NCBI RefSeq assembly: GCF_042477335.2
Contig: NC_091247.1
Coordinates: forward strand, 228,370,001 to 228,434,000
Direction of reading: 5' to 3'
Length of the DNA: 64,000 nt
Source of the DNA: Ovis canadensis
Lineage: Eukaryota > Chordata > Mammalia > Artiodactyla > Bovidae
Shown: positions 24,901 through 36,900 of the stretch, one piece after another
Layout of the letters: the number at the start of each line of letters is the position of its first letter
How positions within the stretch are numbered: position 1 is the stretch's first letter
Made by a program: the position numbers and the translations under genes
The notes under the pieces: model-generated
Databases searched by the model: none
Seen by the model: only the letters and a program-made list of their open reading frames with translations
Told to the model about the DNA's origin: nothing

Positions 24901-27900
24901 TGAGCACCCAGGTGGCCCCACAGTGTGTGGGGGGCAGGGTCCTCACCGGGTTCTCGGTCTGGGCGATCCCGATGACAAAGACCAGCTGGGAGGAGAAGAG
25001 CGCGGCGATGAGGTTCTTGTGGATGCCGTTCAGGTTGGAGCGCAGCGTCCGCACCAGCGCCAGGAGCACAAAGGCCAGCAGCAGCGCAGCCAGCGACAAG
25101 GACACGGCCGCGTAGGTCACGATCTTCAGAGGTAGGACCTCCCCGTGCTGCGGGCGGGTGGGCCAAGGGTGGGAGAACACATGAGGGCGGTGGCTTTGAC
25201 GGCGCTTTTGCACAATCAAGACACACTGACGCTTAATCACACGGACAGGAGCCAGGGCGGCTACCACGTGGCTCTCAGGGGAGCCGAAACCAAGAACGAC
25301 AATGAAACGAGCAGTCGGGCTGACAGCAAAGCTCTGCAGGTGCCCGGGGACGGCGGCAAGCACGGGGGACGGACACAGTGCCTGTGACCTGCACGCTCAG
25401 ACTCGGCCGAGATGGCGACTTTCACGTTAGGTGTGTTTTGCCATAGTGAAGACAGACTAAAAAGCTAAAAAAAAAACCCCAAATCTTCAAGCCTAACTCG
25501 TGCTGTCTGGCAGGGACAGAGCCAATTCTGAGCTGAGAGACCTTCAAACAGAGTCTCAGTTCACACAAAAAACAAGAGGTGACAGAGCTGCAGGGAACCA
25601 CAGTCATCCCCTCTGATTTTTTTTTTTTCAAATATTTTTCAAAATAGGACACCCGTCTAGAGTCTGGCGCCCAGTGGAGGTTTGGCACTTGGGGAACAAA
25701 CAAACCGGTTCTATGGAAACTTCTAGAAAGCACTGTCCTGAACGTGCACAGAACTGTGAGCCGGGCTGCCTGGGGGAAGCGAGGAGCCAGGCCTGGGGGG
25801 CTGGGGGGTGCTCGGGGGCACTGACTGCTCCGGAAGTGTGGTGGCACACACTCCCCGGGGCCGGGGGCTCTTCAGGTGCCTCTGGCTTTGCAGCGCCCGG
25901 GCGTGGGGGCCCTCGATTGACACTCTCATTGAACTTCTACCGGGACTTGCTTCTGCTTCCTTTGCCTGCGAGGCTGCTCCTGGCGCCGCCTAGCTTCCTG
26001 GCCATCAGGGGACCCCCACACCTGCCCCTCTGTGGACAAAGATGGTTCACAATTAACCCTGTCCAGGCCGCAGCCCAGTGCTTCCCGCTGGAAAGTGCCC
26101 CTGCCCCGGGAGGCTTGCTGTTCTAGCGCCCAGAGGCGCAGTCTCTGCTGTTGACACCCTGACACCCCATCAGCAGCAGCTTGTGGCTGACTCACCTCCG
26201 GAGAACGCGACAGACACTTGGGCCGCTGCAGACCGGGAGTCCCAGGAGGGACGGTGGCTGGGCTGCCCAGGGCACACGGCAGGCCTGAATACAGGGTGAG
26301 GTCCCCAAGGCCCCGGGCCGGCTCCTCAACACCAGCACACGCCCCGCTGGCCAGCCCCACCCTGCCCCCAGGCCCCACGGCCTCATCTGAGGCCCACGGA
26401 GGTCACTGAAGACTGGAGGTTAAACGTCAGCTGCCCACTGCTCTGCGGCTGCTGACCAAGCCTCCTCTGTCCTCCCAGGGCCGGTGTGTATGGCATCAGA
26501 GGGAAATAACTCTATTGTTCCCGGCCGGTCTCGTCCCTAAAATTCTACATGCAGCAGAAACCGCATTACCTAACAGGCTGCCGAGCACCCTGCTTTGAAG
26601 TGAGGTGTATATTCCAGGAGTTTCCTTCCAGCCTGAGGTTCGGGGCGGCCATCACAGTTTTTAACTTACAATGTGGCCTCTCTGAAAACCCCTTCCGGGG
26701 GGTTTTCTTATGGGAATCCTAACACAGTCTGGCCAGTCCTCCCGGAACACAGTTTGCAATTGTGGCGTCGGTTTGCTCAGAGCCCTTAGGAGAGGCAGAG
26801 CTCGCAAAGGGGTAGGCGTGGGGGCCAGGCTGATTTTCCAGAGGGACGGGTCCCTGGACACACTGGCCAGGTGGGCAGGGGTGGCCCTGGGGGTGGTGCC
26901 CACCTCACGCCGGGAGACGTCCATGAGCACGGCCAAGCTGGCGGCGTGGCTGCACCGGCAGGCAACGTGGGTCCGGTTCCGGGACAACAGCTCACAGCCT
27001 TTGGCCGACCACCCTCCAGTCCCGCCAGTGCTGCAGAGGAAAAGGGGGTGAGGAGGGGCCTCCGAGGCCCTCCCGCCCCGCTGGAGCCCAGGCAACGTCC
27101 TTGCTGCGCCCTGGCCAGGCGCCACTGTCCCAGACCGCAGCCTGGCCGCCCCGGCGACCGTGTGAACCCTCTCCCTCCCCTTCCCAGGCCTCTAACGAGC
27201 ACCCGCGGAAGTTCACACCTCATGCCCCATCGAGCAGTGAAACTTCAGCGGGTGTCACGGGCCTCTTTGTTGGAGACACTAGTCAGTTGTTCAAACAGCC
27301 ACTCAGTCTCCTTTGGAATCTCGGTGATTTAAGAAGCAACCTGGTGCGTCCCTTCCACACTCTCATCTTCAGATTGCACACGGTTTTATAGCACCGCCTG
27401 GAAGCGGGGCCCCCTTATTACCCTCTTTTACTGAAGGGAAGCCCCAGATGACAGGCTGCCGCAGGGCCCTGCCCTCCTGACTCTGGGAAAGCCGAGTGAC
27501 GTTCTCTGATCCTTAGTCTATTCATCTGCGAAATGGGATGTGAAGGCTCACACGCATTTGCCAAGAACGTGAAGGTCCGGGCCGGCAGGTGCAGCACAAA
27601 GGAGGGCAGATCATTAGTGCACCGGCTGGCTGCCGGGCCCAATCAAGTGACCACGAGAGACAGCCGGGCCCAGCGTGCGCCAGCCAGACCTTAGCACTGC
27701 CCTCCTCGTCAAGGGGGCCCTTCCTTCTCTTTTGTAAGCCAAGCGTCTGTCTGCTACCCTCCGGGCGCTATGCTGGCTGCTCGTTAACTAGAATTTGGAA
27801 AAACCAGAAGGAGGGGGAGTGACGCGTGGTCTGTGCCGAGCCAAACCTGCTTCGCAGTGGGAGTGCCAGACCATGGCCCTGCAGAGCCCCCCGCAGCAGA

Positions 27901-30900
27901 CACCCTGCCGTCCAGCAGAGCCGCAATGTCAGGGAAGGTCTGGGCTGCACCAGAGTGAGCTCAAGGCAAGCGTGGCGTGCGGGGGTCAGAGGCAGACAGA
28001 TGCTGCTGCTGCGGGCAGGGCCTCTGAGCGGTAAAGCCAGCCTCAGCAGCTGCCATGTGGGTCTCTGGGGTGGGACGGCTGAGGTCAGGGACCCTGGTCT
28101 GCTACGGGGCCCCTTCCTCACATCTGGGATTTCCCACTGTCAGTGCGGGAGGACCCTGGACCCAGTCTCTGACTCCCACCCCTGTGTGTCCAGAACGAGC
28201 CCCTGCCTTGTCCGGTGGTGGCCGGGGCACCTGTTGGCAAGAGTCCTGCAGGGGAGTGGCCCCGTGCCCACGCTGGGCTTCTCGGGAGACCCCCGTGCGT
28301 GCCCGTGCAGTGTGCACACAATGTGGGCATCTGCGCTCCCAGGCCTGTGTCCGTGTGCAGTCATGCACACACGTGCGTGGTCATAGCTGGGTGCGTGCAC
28401 ACACGTCTGTGTCCAGGTGTGCATGCGTGTACATGCGTGTGCACTCGTGCTTATGGAGGGCTCTGATGCCCCAGGAGGGCCTGAAAGGGGAGGAAGGGGC
28501 CACAGACGAATGCCCCGCCCCAGGACGCTCTGCCAGCAGAGCCTTGGGGACCTGTGGGCAGGCACCCTGCCTTACCAAACAAAGCCCCCCAGAGACACAC
28601 AGCACTGGGGGCAGGGGGTGACGTCACCCTTACGTGATGGAGTGGTTCCAGGACACGCAGACCGGCTTGGTACGCTCCTCGGTCTCCAGGAGGGCAAACT
28701 CCACCAGGACGGGCCTCTCCAGGGGGCTGGGCAGCAGGGCCCCCTCGCTGTACACCACCGTGCTCACCACCGGTGTGTTGATGACGGGCCGGTTAGGCAG
28801 CCTGCAGGCAGAAAGCAGAGCCCAGGACAAACCCGCCTGCGGCCCCCAGAGAACACAGCTCGGGGGTCTCTCAGGAGGGACCGGACCAAGCGTATGAGCT
28901 CAGGGCCTCTGCCCTTGAGAGCATGTGACGGGCTGGGGGGAGGAGGTGGGCTGCGGGTTTGGTGAAGGTTTAACCACGGAGAGGCGAGCACACACCCCTC
29001 TGGGACAGAGGCGGACTCTGGAAATTCAACATGAAGAGAAGGAATGAGTGAGCACGTGTCGGGCTCCACAGCCTATAACTGAACCGGAGAACCCTGGCCT
29101 GCAGGGAACATCCCGGAAAAGGAACGCGATGCCGTGCTTGTGGCTCTGGGAGGCCTCTTGGCCAGCCCCTGGGAGGGGTGCACGTGAGGACCTCAGCCCC
29201 GGGCAGGAGAGCTGCTAAGTGACCCGAAGGTTGAAAAGAGCCAAGCCTCCATGGGTGCCTGCCTCTGCTCAGGCCTCAAAGCCCTTGGGTGGTGGTTGAT
29301 TCTTCAGCTAGTGTTCACTGAGCTGCCCTTGGTGAGAAGAGCCACCTCAATGGGAAAGACCCTGATGCTGGGAAAGACTGAAGGCAGGAGGAGAAGGGGA
29401 AATAGGATGAGATGGTTGGGTGGCATCACCGACTCGATGGACATGAGTTTGAGCTAGCTCGGGAGATGGTGATGGACAGAGGAGCCTAGGGTGCTGCAGT
29501 CCACGGGTCGCAGAGTCAGACACAACTGAGCGACTGGACGACAGCAACTTGGGGCTGGGGTCGCTGGCAGCTGGCGGTAGGCCAGGGCGAGGGGACAGGG
29601 GTCGCTGGCGGCTGGCAGCAGGCCGGGGCGAGGGGACAGGGGTCGCTGGCCGCTGGCGGCAGGCCGGGGCGAGGGGACAGTGGTCACTGGCGGCTGGCGG
29701 CAGGCCAGGGCGAGGGGACAGGGGTCGCTGGCGGCTGGCAGCAGGCCGGGGCGAGGGGACAGGGGTCGCTGGCCGCTGGCGGCAGGCCGGGGCGAGGGGA
29801 CAGTGGTCACTGGCGGCTGGCGGCAGGCCGGGGCGAGGGGACAGACACTCCAGGCAGGAGTGGCACAGCCGTGCCGGGGCCGTGTGTCTGGAGGGGCACC
29901 CTGGCAGAAACACCAGGCACACTCAGAACGCCTGCCGAGGCAGACCGCGGAGCAGCGGTCTCTGGCCTGGAGCCGGGGCCACTGTGCAGGGTCCTTGTAC
30001 AGATGTTCCGGTGGTCGAGATTCTGACCTACAGGTGCCTTGGAGCCTTCTGGAAATCCCCCCACCCCGCATCCTGGAGTCAGCCTCACCTGAGGCTGCGG
30101 CGATCCGGATCGTAGTGCTCCGGCAGCAGCTGCCCCAGGGTCCGGCAGATGAGGACCAGGGCGACGGCGAACTGCCCAGGCTCCTCGGGGTGTCTCTTCC
30201 GCCTCCTGGACAGGGCCTCTGTCTCGGCGCTGGGCCGCAGGCGCGCTGTCTGGGGGGTGGTCTTGCGACCAGCTGGCCTCGCCGTGGGGCTCTCTGCAAC
30301 AGAAGCACAGAGTGAGGATGGGGCCCAGACGCCTGTGATCCCACCAGGCCACTTTCTCCTCGAGCCGGGAGGCTCTGTGGAAAACCCTGGGCGGCTCCTC
30401 AGAAGCGCCCAGGACCCTGCAGCCCCACTTCTGGGTGTGCCCCTGAAGAACCGGGAGCAAGAGCTCCAGCGAGGCTTGCACACCGCGCTCATGGCCCCGT
30501 GAACCACAGCAGCCACGAGGTGGGGCAGCCCAGGTGTCCCTGCATGGATGACGGGCCGGCAGGACGTGGTCCATCCGCACGGGCCACGGTGGGTGAGCCC
30601 GAGGACACGATGCTCCTGAGAATCCAGTGGGACGCTGTCGATCCCACTCACGTGGGGCCCCGGAGACCCCTAGGACGCACCGGAAGCAGCTCCCCGCCAC
30701 CCTTGTGGGAGGCTCACGGCCATACTCACCCACGTTTCCAACAACCCACAGGGTGCCCGCTGGGCCTCGTCCAGAGGCCACCTTGGGAGGCATCTCCAGC
30801 CAGCATACACCACCTGGAGCACGGGCTCCAGGGAGGCAGGTGGTGGGAGAGGGTCTTCCCTCTGCTGCCATGATGGGGGTGCCGCAGGCGGGGGGCCGGC

Positions 30901-33900
30901 CGATTCCAGCAGACCCCCTCTGCTCAGCCAGTGACGCCCTGAGGCAGCCACCCACTTTCCACATCCTCTTGACCCTGCTCAGGGCCGTGCCGGCCAGCAG
31001 CTGGCTAACAGCTCCAGTTGACCATACTCAGCCTGGTTAGCAACCCTGGTTAGCCACACTCAGCCTAGTTAACAACCCTGGCTAGCCACCCTCAGGCTGG
31101 TTACCAACCCTGGCTAGCCACCCTCAGGCTGGTTACCAACACTGGTTAGCCACATCCAGGCCAGTTAACAGCATGGCTAGCCACCCTCAGGCTGGTTAAC
31201 AACCCTGATAACCAAAGTCAGGCTGGTTAACAACCCTGACTAGCCACCCTCAGGCTGCTTAGTGAGGCAGGCTGGCCGACACTGTGGGGTCAGTGGGCCG
31301 GGAAGGCCAGTGTCTGAGGAAGGGGGACGTGGGCTTGGTGACGCCGGAGGGGGTGGGGGTGAGAGTGGACAGAGGCCTGGAGCCCCCCAGGGCGATGGGG
31401 CGGGGAGAAGGGGGTCTTCCAGGAGGGACGCCTGAGCAGCTGGGAGGACACCGGGGGCCAGGGGGCCAGGCTGCACCCAGGAAGTCCACCCACGGGGCCC
31501 TCACCCACATCTCGGGCTGAGGGAGCTTCGGGTCCTGGTCCTCAGCGTCCTGGCCACGTGGCAAGTCAGGTGTTTGGGAAAGTGGCGGGGGGGAGGCGGC
31601 AGAGGCCCCAGGTGGGATCGTATCAATAAGGGAATTGGCGGGTTTACTACAGGGTGACTATGCTGGTCAACTGACATTTTGGCAACTTAAGTAAATACCA
31701 TACTGAACAAAGGCCACATGCAGGGGGTTGGGGGTCAGCCGAGGCTTCCCAAGGAGAGCAGGGGAGCAGGCACCAGAAGCTTCTCCCACGGGGTTTCCTA
31801 AAGCAAATAGCCTCGTGTGTGTCTACTCCCAATGCCACAGGCCCCGAGAGAGGGCGACCCAGGGGCCAGTTCAGAGGCAGAAATGCGGACGCCCTCACAG
31901 AGAAAGAACCGAGTTTAGGTCAAGACACTAAAGCATATGCAGACACACACACACAGGTGTCCAGCCCCCCTCAGCTGCGGGGGCTGCGCTTCAGGGCCCT
32001 CTGTGGATGCCTGGAGCCACAGAGAGGTGATGTTGTTCAGTCACCCAGTCATGTCCAGCTCTTTGTGACCCCCTGGACTGCAGCACACCAGGCCTCCCTG
32101 TCCCTCACCGTTCCTAGAGTTTGCCCAAATTCATGTTTTTTGGATCAGTGATGCCATCCAGCCATTTCATCCTCTGACGCCCTCTTCTGCTTCTGCCCTC
32201 AATCTTTCCCAGCATCAGGGAGTTTTCCAATGAGTCAGCTGTTCACATCAGGTGACCCAAATACTGGAGCTTCAGCTTCGGCATCAGTCCTTCCGGTGAA
32301 TATTCAGGGTGATCTCCCTTAAGATTGACTGGTTTGATCTCCTAGCAGTCCAAGGGACTTTCAGGAGTCTTCTCCAACACCACAGTTTGAAGGCATCAAT
32401 TCTTTGGCATTCTGCCTTCTTTATTGTGCAGCTCCCACAACCGTACATGACCACTGGGAAGATCATAGCCTTGACTATATGGACCTTTGTCGGCAGAGTA
32501 ATGTCTCTGCTTTTCAACACCTTGTCTAGGTTTGTCATCGCTTTCCTGCCAAGAAGCAACCGTCTTCTGATTTCACGGCTGCAGTTACAGTCCACAGCGA
32601 TTTTAGAGACAAGAAGAGGAAATCTGTCGCTGCTTCCACCTTTTCCCCTCTGTTTGCCATGAACGAATGGGGCCGGATGCCATGATCCTACTTTTGTGAA
32701 TATTTAGTCTTAGGTCTTAGCACTGAACCCTATATTTTTTTCCTATGCATACATACAAAGTTTAATTGATAAATCAGCACATTAAAAAATTAACAGCAAA
32801 TATCTGTGAGAGTAGGACCATAAACTCCAGTACTCTTGCCTGGAAAATCCCATGGATGGAGGAGCCTGGTGGGCTGTGGTCCGTGGGGTCGCTAAGAGTC
32901 GGACATGACTGAGCGACTTCCCTTTCACTTTTCACTTTTATGCATTGCAGAAGGAAATGGCAACCCACTCCAGTGTTCTTGCCTGGAGAATCCCAGGGAT
33001 GGGGGAGCCTGGTGTGCTGCAGTCCATGGGGTCGCAGAGTCGGACAAGACCGAACAACAACAATATCCTACATCAGTGTAAAACTTTAAAAATTTTTAAG
33101 ATGTCTGAATAATACGCATATAACTGACAAAACAAATTGACTGGAAAGGTTTCAAATTTTAAACTGCCCATTGAACAGTCAAGTCCCTGTTTGGGAGAGA
33201 CGGTTTCAGCAGCTGGAGCTGATCTGTGAAACGTACTTGAAGAAAATTCGCCGTGTTTAAGCCGCGTGGCACGAGTCCTAACTTAGGACTGGAGGACCGC
33301 ACTCAGATGGCTCTGCTTGGGTTTTGGGGGGCCAGGGAAGAGTCTAAAGTTTCCCATCCACGGGGAGGCAGCTTCTCACTGCACAAGGAAGACTAGCTCA
33401 CACACAGCGTGGGTGTTCACTGCACCACCACGCTATAAACCAGCCAGTTTCTGTAAGGCACCCCCGTGGCTGCCTTTCCCTTTGGGCTGGCAAACGCCCG
33501 GCTGCAGGGTGCAGGGCAGAGGGCGGGGGCCACGGCAGGCTGAGCCGCCCCCGTCCTCCCCCACCTGCCAGCCCCCGTGGGAGCCCCCACGTCTCATCCC
33601 CGCCTGCCAGCCCCCACGGGAGCCCCCGCGTCTCATCCCCGCCTGCCAGCCCCCACGGGAGCCCCCACGTCTCATCCCCGCCTGCCAGCCCCCGCAGGAG
33701 CCCCCGCGTCTCATCCCCGCCTGCCAGCCCCCGCAGGAGCCCCCGCGTCTCATCAGCCTTACCTCTTTTCTCGGCTGGTTTGAAGAAGTCCTCCGAGAAG
33801 TAGACCGAGGACTCGAGGTCTCTGGGGACCTCGCCCCGGAGGTGCTCGAGCCGCGGCACGCGGGCTCCTGTGAAGTTCAGCTTGTCGAAGACGTCGACGG

Positions 33901-36900
33901 CAAGAACTGGGGGGACAGGGAGCCCCATCACATATGGTCCCCAGCCCCCGCCCCCTGTGGAGAACCAGCCCGGACCCCTGATGCTTCCGAACAGCCCAGA
34001 AGGGCTGTCCCTGGTCACCATCCCCTTTGAACAGAACTGACGCCCACTTCCGGCTGAGTCAGATAGCCGGGCCTGACCTGGGGAGCTTCAGGAGGGGCGC
34101 CCCTCACCCCCCCCAACAGGAGTGCCATTTCCCTGCAGCCGTGTCCCTGCTGACGGTCACCCCTGCAGGCTCCAGGGAGAACCCCCCAAGTCATGCTGCT
34201 GAGCTGTTTGATTCAACACCCTCTCTGTGAAGGGTACCCTCAAGTCACTGCACAGCAAAGGGGGGTGCTCCCACCCCAGGAGCAAGGGTCAGGGGCAGTG
34301 GGAGCCCTGGAACACGAGAGGCAGGGGCGGCTGGCCCCAAGGGCTGGGAAGGTGGACAGCTAGCCCCAGCGCAAGGAGCACCCAGGAGGACACTCTAGGT
34401 CCAGGGCAGGAAAGGGTCCCAACCCCAGAGCATCAGGGTGGACGCTGGAGGGTGTGCGGGCAGAAGCTTGGCCGGGACCAGCTTCTCGAAGGGGCTGGGT
34501 GGGGCGCAGCGGCTGCACCAGGCACCCCTTGGGTGCCCGTGTCCTGTCTGCCCCTGGAGTCTGCAGGCCAGCTCTGCCAGACCCTCTCCACAGACGGACC
34601 CCAGGCACTCACCCTGCCCTCCTACCCCAGTGATGACAGTGTCCCACGCCCTCCTCCACCCCAGCGTCCCGGGCTCAGGTGAACTCAGCGTGAGCATCCA
34701 GTCAACAGTGAGGCCCCTCCCCATGAGCCCGAGGGTCCACGCCAGCTCTGGGTTAAAGGCTCAGCCCTCTGGAAACAGATGATCCCGGAAATTAAGGGGC
34801 GACTCCCAGGGAAGGGACAGTGCCGGGTGCTGCCTGAGGCCCCACCGGGGAGCTTAATAAACACAGGAGGGAGACCAGAAGCCCCACGTGCAGGACGGCC
34901 CCCTCCACCGTCTCCCTGTCCGGGCAGGTGGGGCTGGCCTTACATCAGGGCCTCCTCTCCAGTAAGGAAACCGACTGTTTAAGCCCCGAGCCCAGAATAG
35001 CATGTCCTGGGTCCCCGGGGTGACTTGGTCCGCTGTGCGGACGGCTTAGCCCCCGGCCTGGCGCGGTGGGTATGGGCATTCCCCTGCGCCTGGTGCCAAC
35101 GGCCTGTCTCTGCCCCTCCGGGGCCTGTGCCTCTGCCTGAGCCTGGAGGCTGGACCTATGGCCAGACCCTCGGGCCCGCCTCCCTGGGCAGCCCCACCCC
35201 CAGGTCTGGAAGGCCTGCGGACCACCAAGATCCTCCCCGCGTCGACTCTTCCCCGACACGTGGCCAAGGGGGGCAACACTGCAGACGGGCCCTGGGGGTC
35301 CCCCACCCGCGCCGGGCCGCGGCCTCACCCATGTTGGCCGTGACGATGACGAAGGGCCGCAGGTACGTCCTCCGCAGGTTCCGGGCCACGTTGCTGAAAT
35401 AGGCCTCGAAGCGCCGCAGCAGCTGCGCGGTGCCGGGCTCGCTACGCTGGATCTGCTCCCAGGCGGCCCTGGTGGCCGGGGCCAGGAGGGCGCTGCCCGC
35501 CCGGACGACGTCCTGCTCAGACAGACAGACGGACAGACGGCGCTCAGCTCACGTGCGGCCAGCCCACAGGAGCCTGATTGACGAGACGGGGCCTGGGCTC
35601 TGGGGAGCCTTCAGGACCAGGCTGGGCCCAGACGGTCAGAGGTGGGGACAGGTGCTGGGGTGTAACCTCCACAGTCAGGGAATCCTTGTGGGGCTTCCCC
35701 TCAAGATGCAAAGGAGAGAGGCAGGCAGAGACACCCCCTGGTCATGCCAGCAACCCCCAACCCACCAGGATAGCCAGGCATGGAGACCCCGGCCAATGCT
35801 GAGCCCACAAGGAGGCAGCCCAGGACGCCCGGTGTGCTCCGGTTCAGGTGACAACCCCTCCCCAAACACTGCAGATGAACGGGGGGCAGCATGGTGAGGA
35901 TACGGGTTGTCACTGGGACTCGGGGGCCACAACCCAGGCTGAAGGCAGGATGAGAAACTTCTGTTTGCAAACAATCGGAAATGGGAACAAAACTCCCTTG
36001 GCCCAGACCCTCAGGCCTGGATTGAAATGCAGGTGACAGTGCCCTCCAAGGCCCTGAGGACTCTGCGTGGAGGTTCTGTGGGGGTCAGCATGGATAGGAA
36101 GGTTTCCCAGGGGCTCTGCATGGTTGGAGAGGGTCCCTGGGGGCTCTGTGGACTGGGAGACCTTAGGAATAAAGTGGAAACACGAGGCAATGCCAGCCAG
36201 CCCCCAAAACAAGAGCAGTGTATAAGCTAGGTGAATGCGTCTCCTCACTGGTTATTCTCTGCGGTGGGCCCTGGGGGTCCCCTACCCGCGCCGGGCTGAG
36301 GCCTCACCCATGTTGGCCGTGATGATGACGTAGGGACTAATCATTAAACACAACGCAGGGCTGTCTCTAGGGCAGGAGACGCCAGGCCACCCGAGATCAG
36401 GACCTCAGGGGCCGGGAGACCCTGGCGCTCACCTCTTACAGGCTGCGTGCCCTGGGCCCCCTGGGCCTCAGATTCCTTAACTGCAAGGCCGGGAAATAGT
36501 GGGCTCCACAGAGGATGAGTGTGGCAAGCAGCGGGCTGACTCAGGTAGACCACCCCGAACGCTGGTGTGCACGCGGCATCATGCTCTTCCCCGTCAGGCC
36601 TGCTCCTTTGCCGCGATGCTCCTAACCCTCAGGAGTCCCCTTTCCAGTCATTGAACAGGCCTGAGCTCACATCGGGAAAGTGGGGTCTTGCCCCGAGGAC
36701 ACTGGACACGCTGGCCAGTCACAGCCCCACCTGGACCCTGGGATGTGCGGGGGTCGGGGGCCCCGCGCCTGCCACCCTCCTACCTCGTGGAAGTCAGCAT
36801 CCCGCGTGGCCGCCAGCTCGAAGCCCTGCTGGCTGCTCTCGTGCAGCAGGACGCGGCCCAGCAGCTGGTAGGCCGTCCGCACGTCGTTGCCGAAGAGCGC

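Larger units (their letters stand above)
19398..24946. other. CELSR1: CELSR1 intron, 5.5 kb
   Basis: Starts with a very G-rich plus-strand tract (~19480-19570, runs of 4-7 G). It then holds gagccacgcccc-type short repeats near 20570-20670, a BovB 3' end (20945-21495) and a Bov-tA (21700-21905). 22.0-24.9 kb shows no recognised element. Confidence 0.7.
28802..30088. other. CELSR1: CELSR1 intron with BovB tail and 41-bp minisatellite
   Basis: Holds the BovB fragment at 29336-29545 and the minisatellite at 29557-29843. Flanks are unique sequence. Confidence 0.8.
30294..33762. other. CELSR1: CELSR1 intron with 32- and 39-bp repeats, BovB and Bov-A2
   Basis: Elements are listed separately (31030-31262, 32025-32720, 32823-33063, 33562-33757). 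33064-33540 and 31263-32024 show no recognised element. Confidence 0.75.

Noticed and set aside
29549..30315. Long plus-strand frames over 29.5-30.3 kb
   Set aside because: The 41-bp unit is not a multiple of three, and the frames cycle through it; they also run antisense to a CELSR1 exon.
33562..33757. Regularly spaced 39-bp repeats considered as a CRISPR-like array
   Set aside because: Units are contiguous with no unique spacers, in a vertebrate intron.
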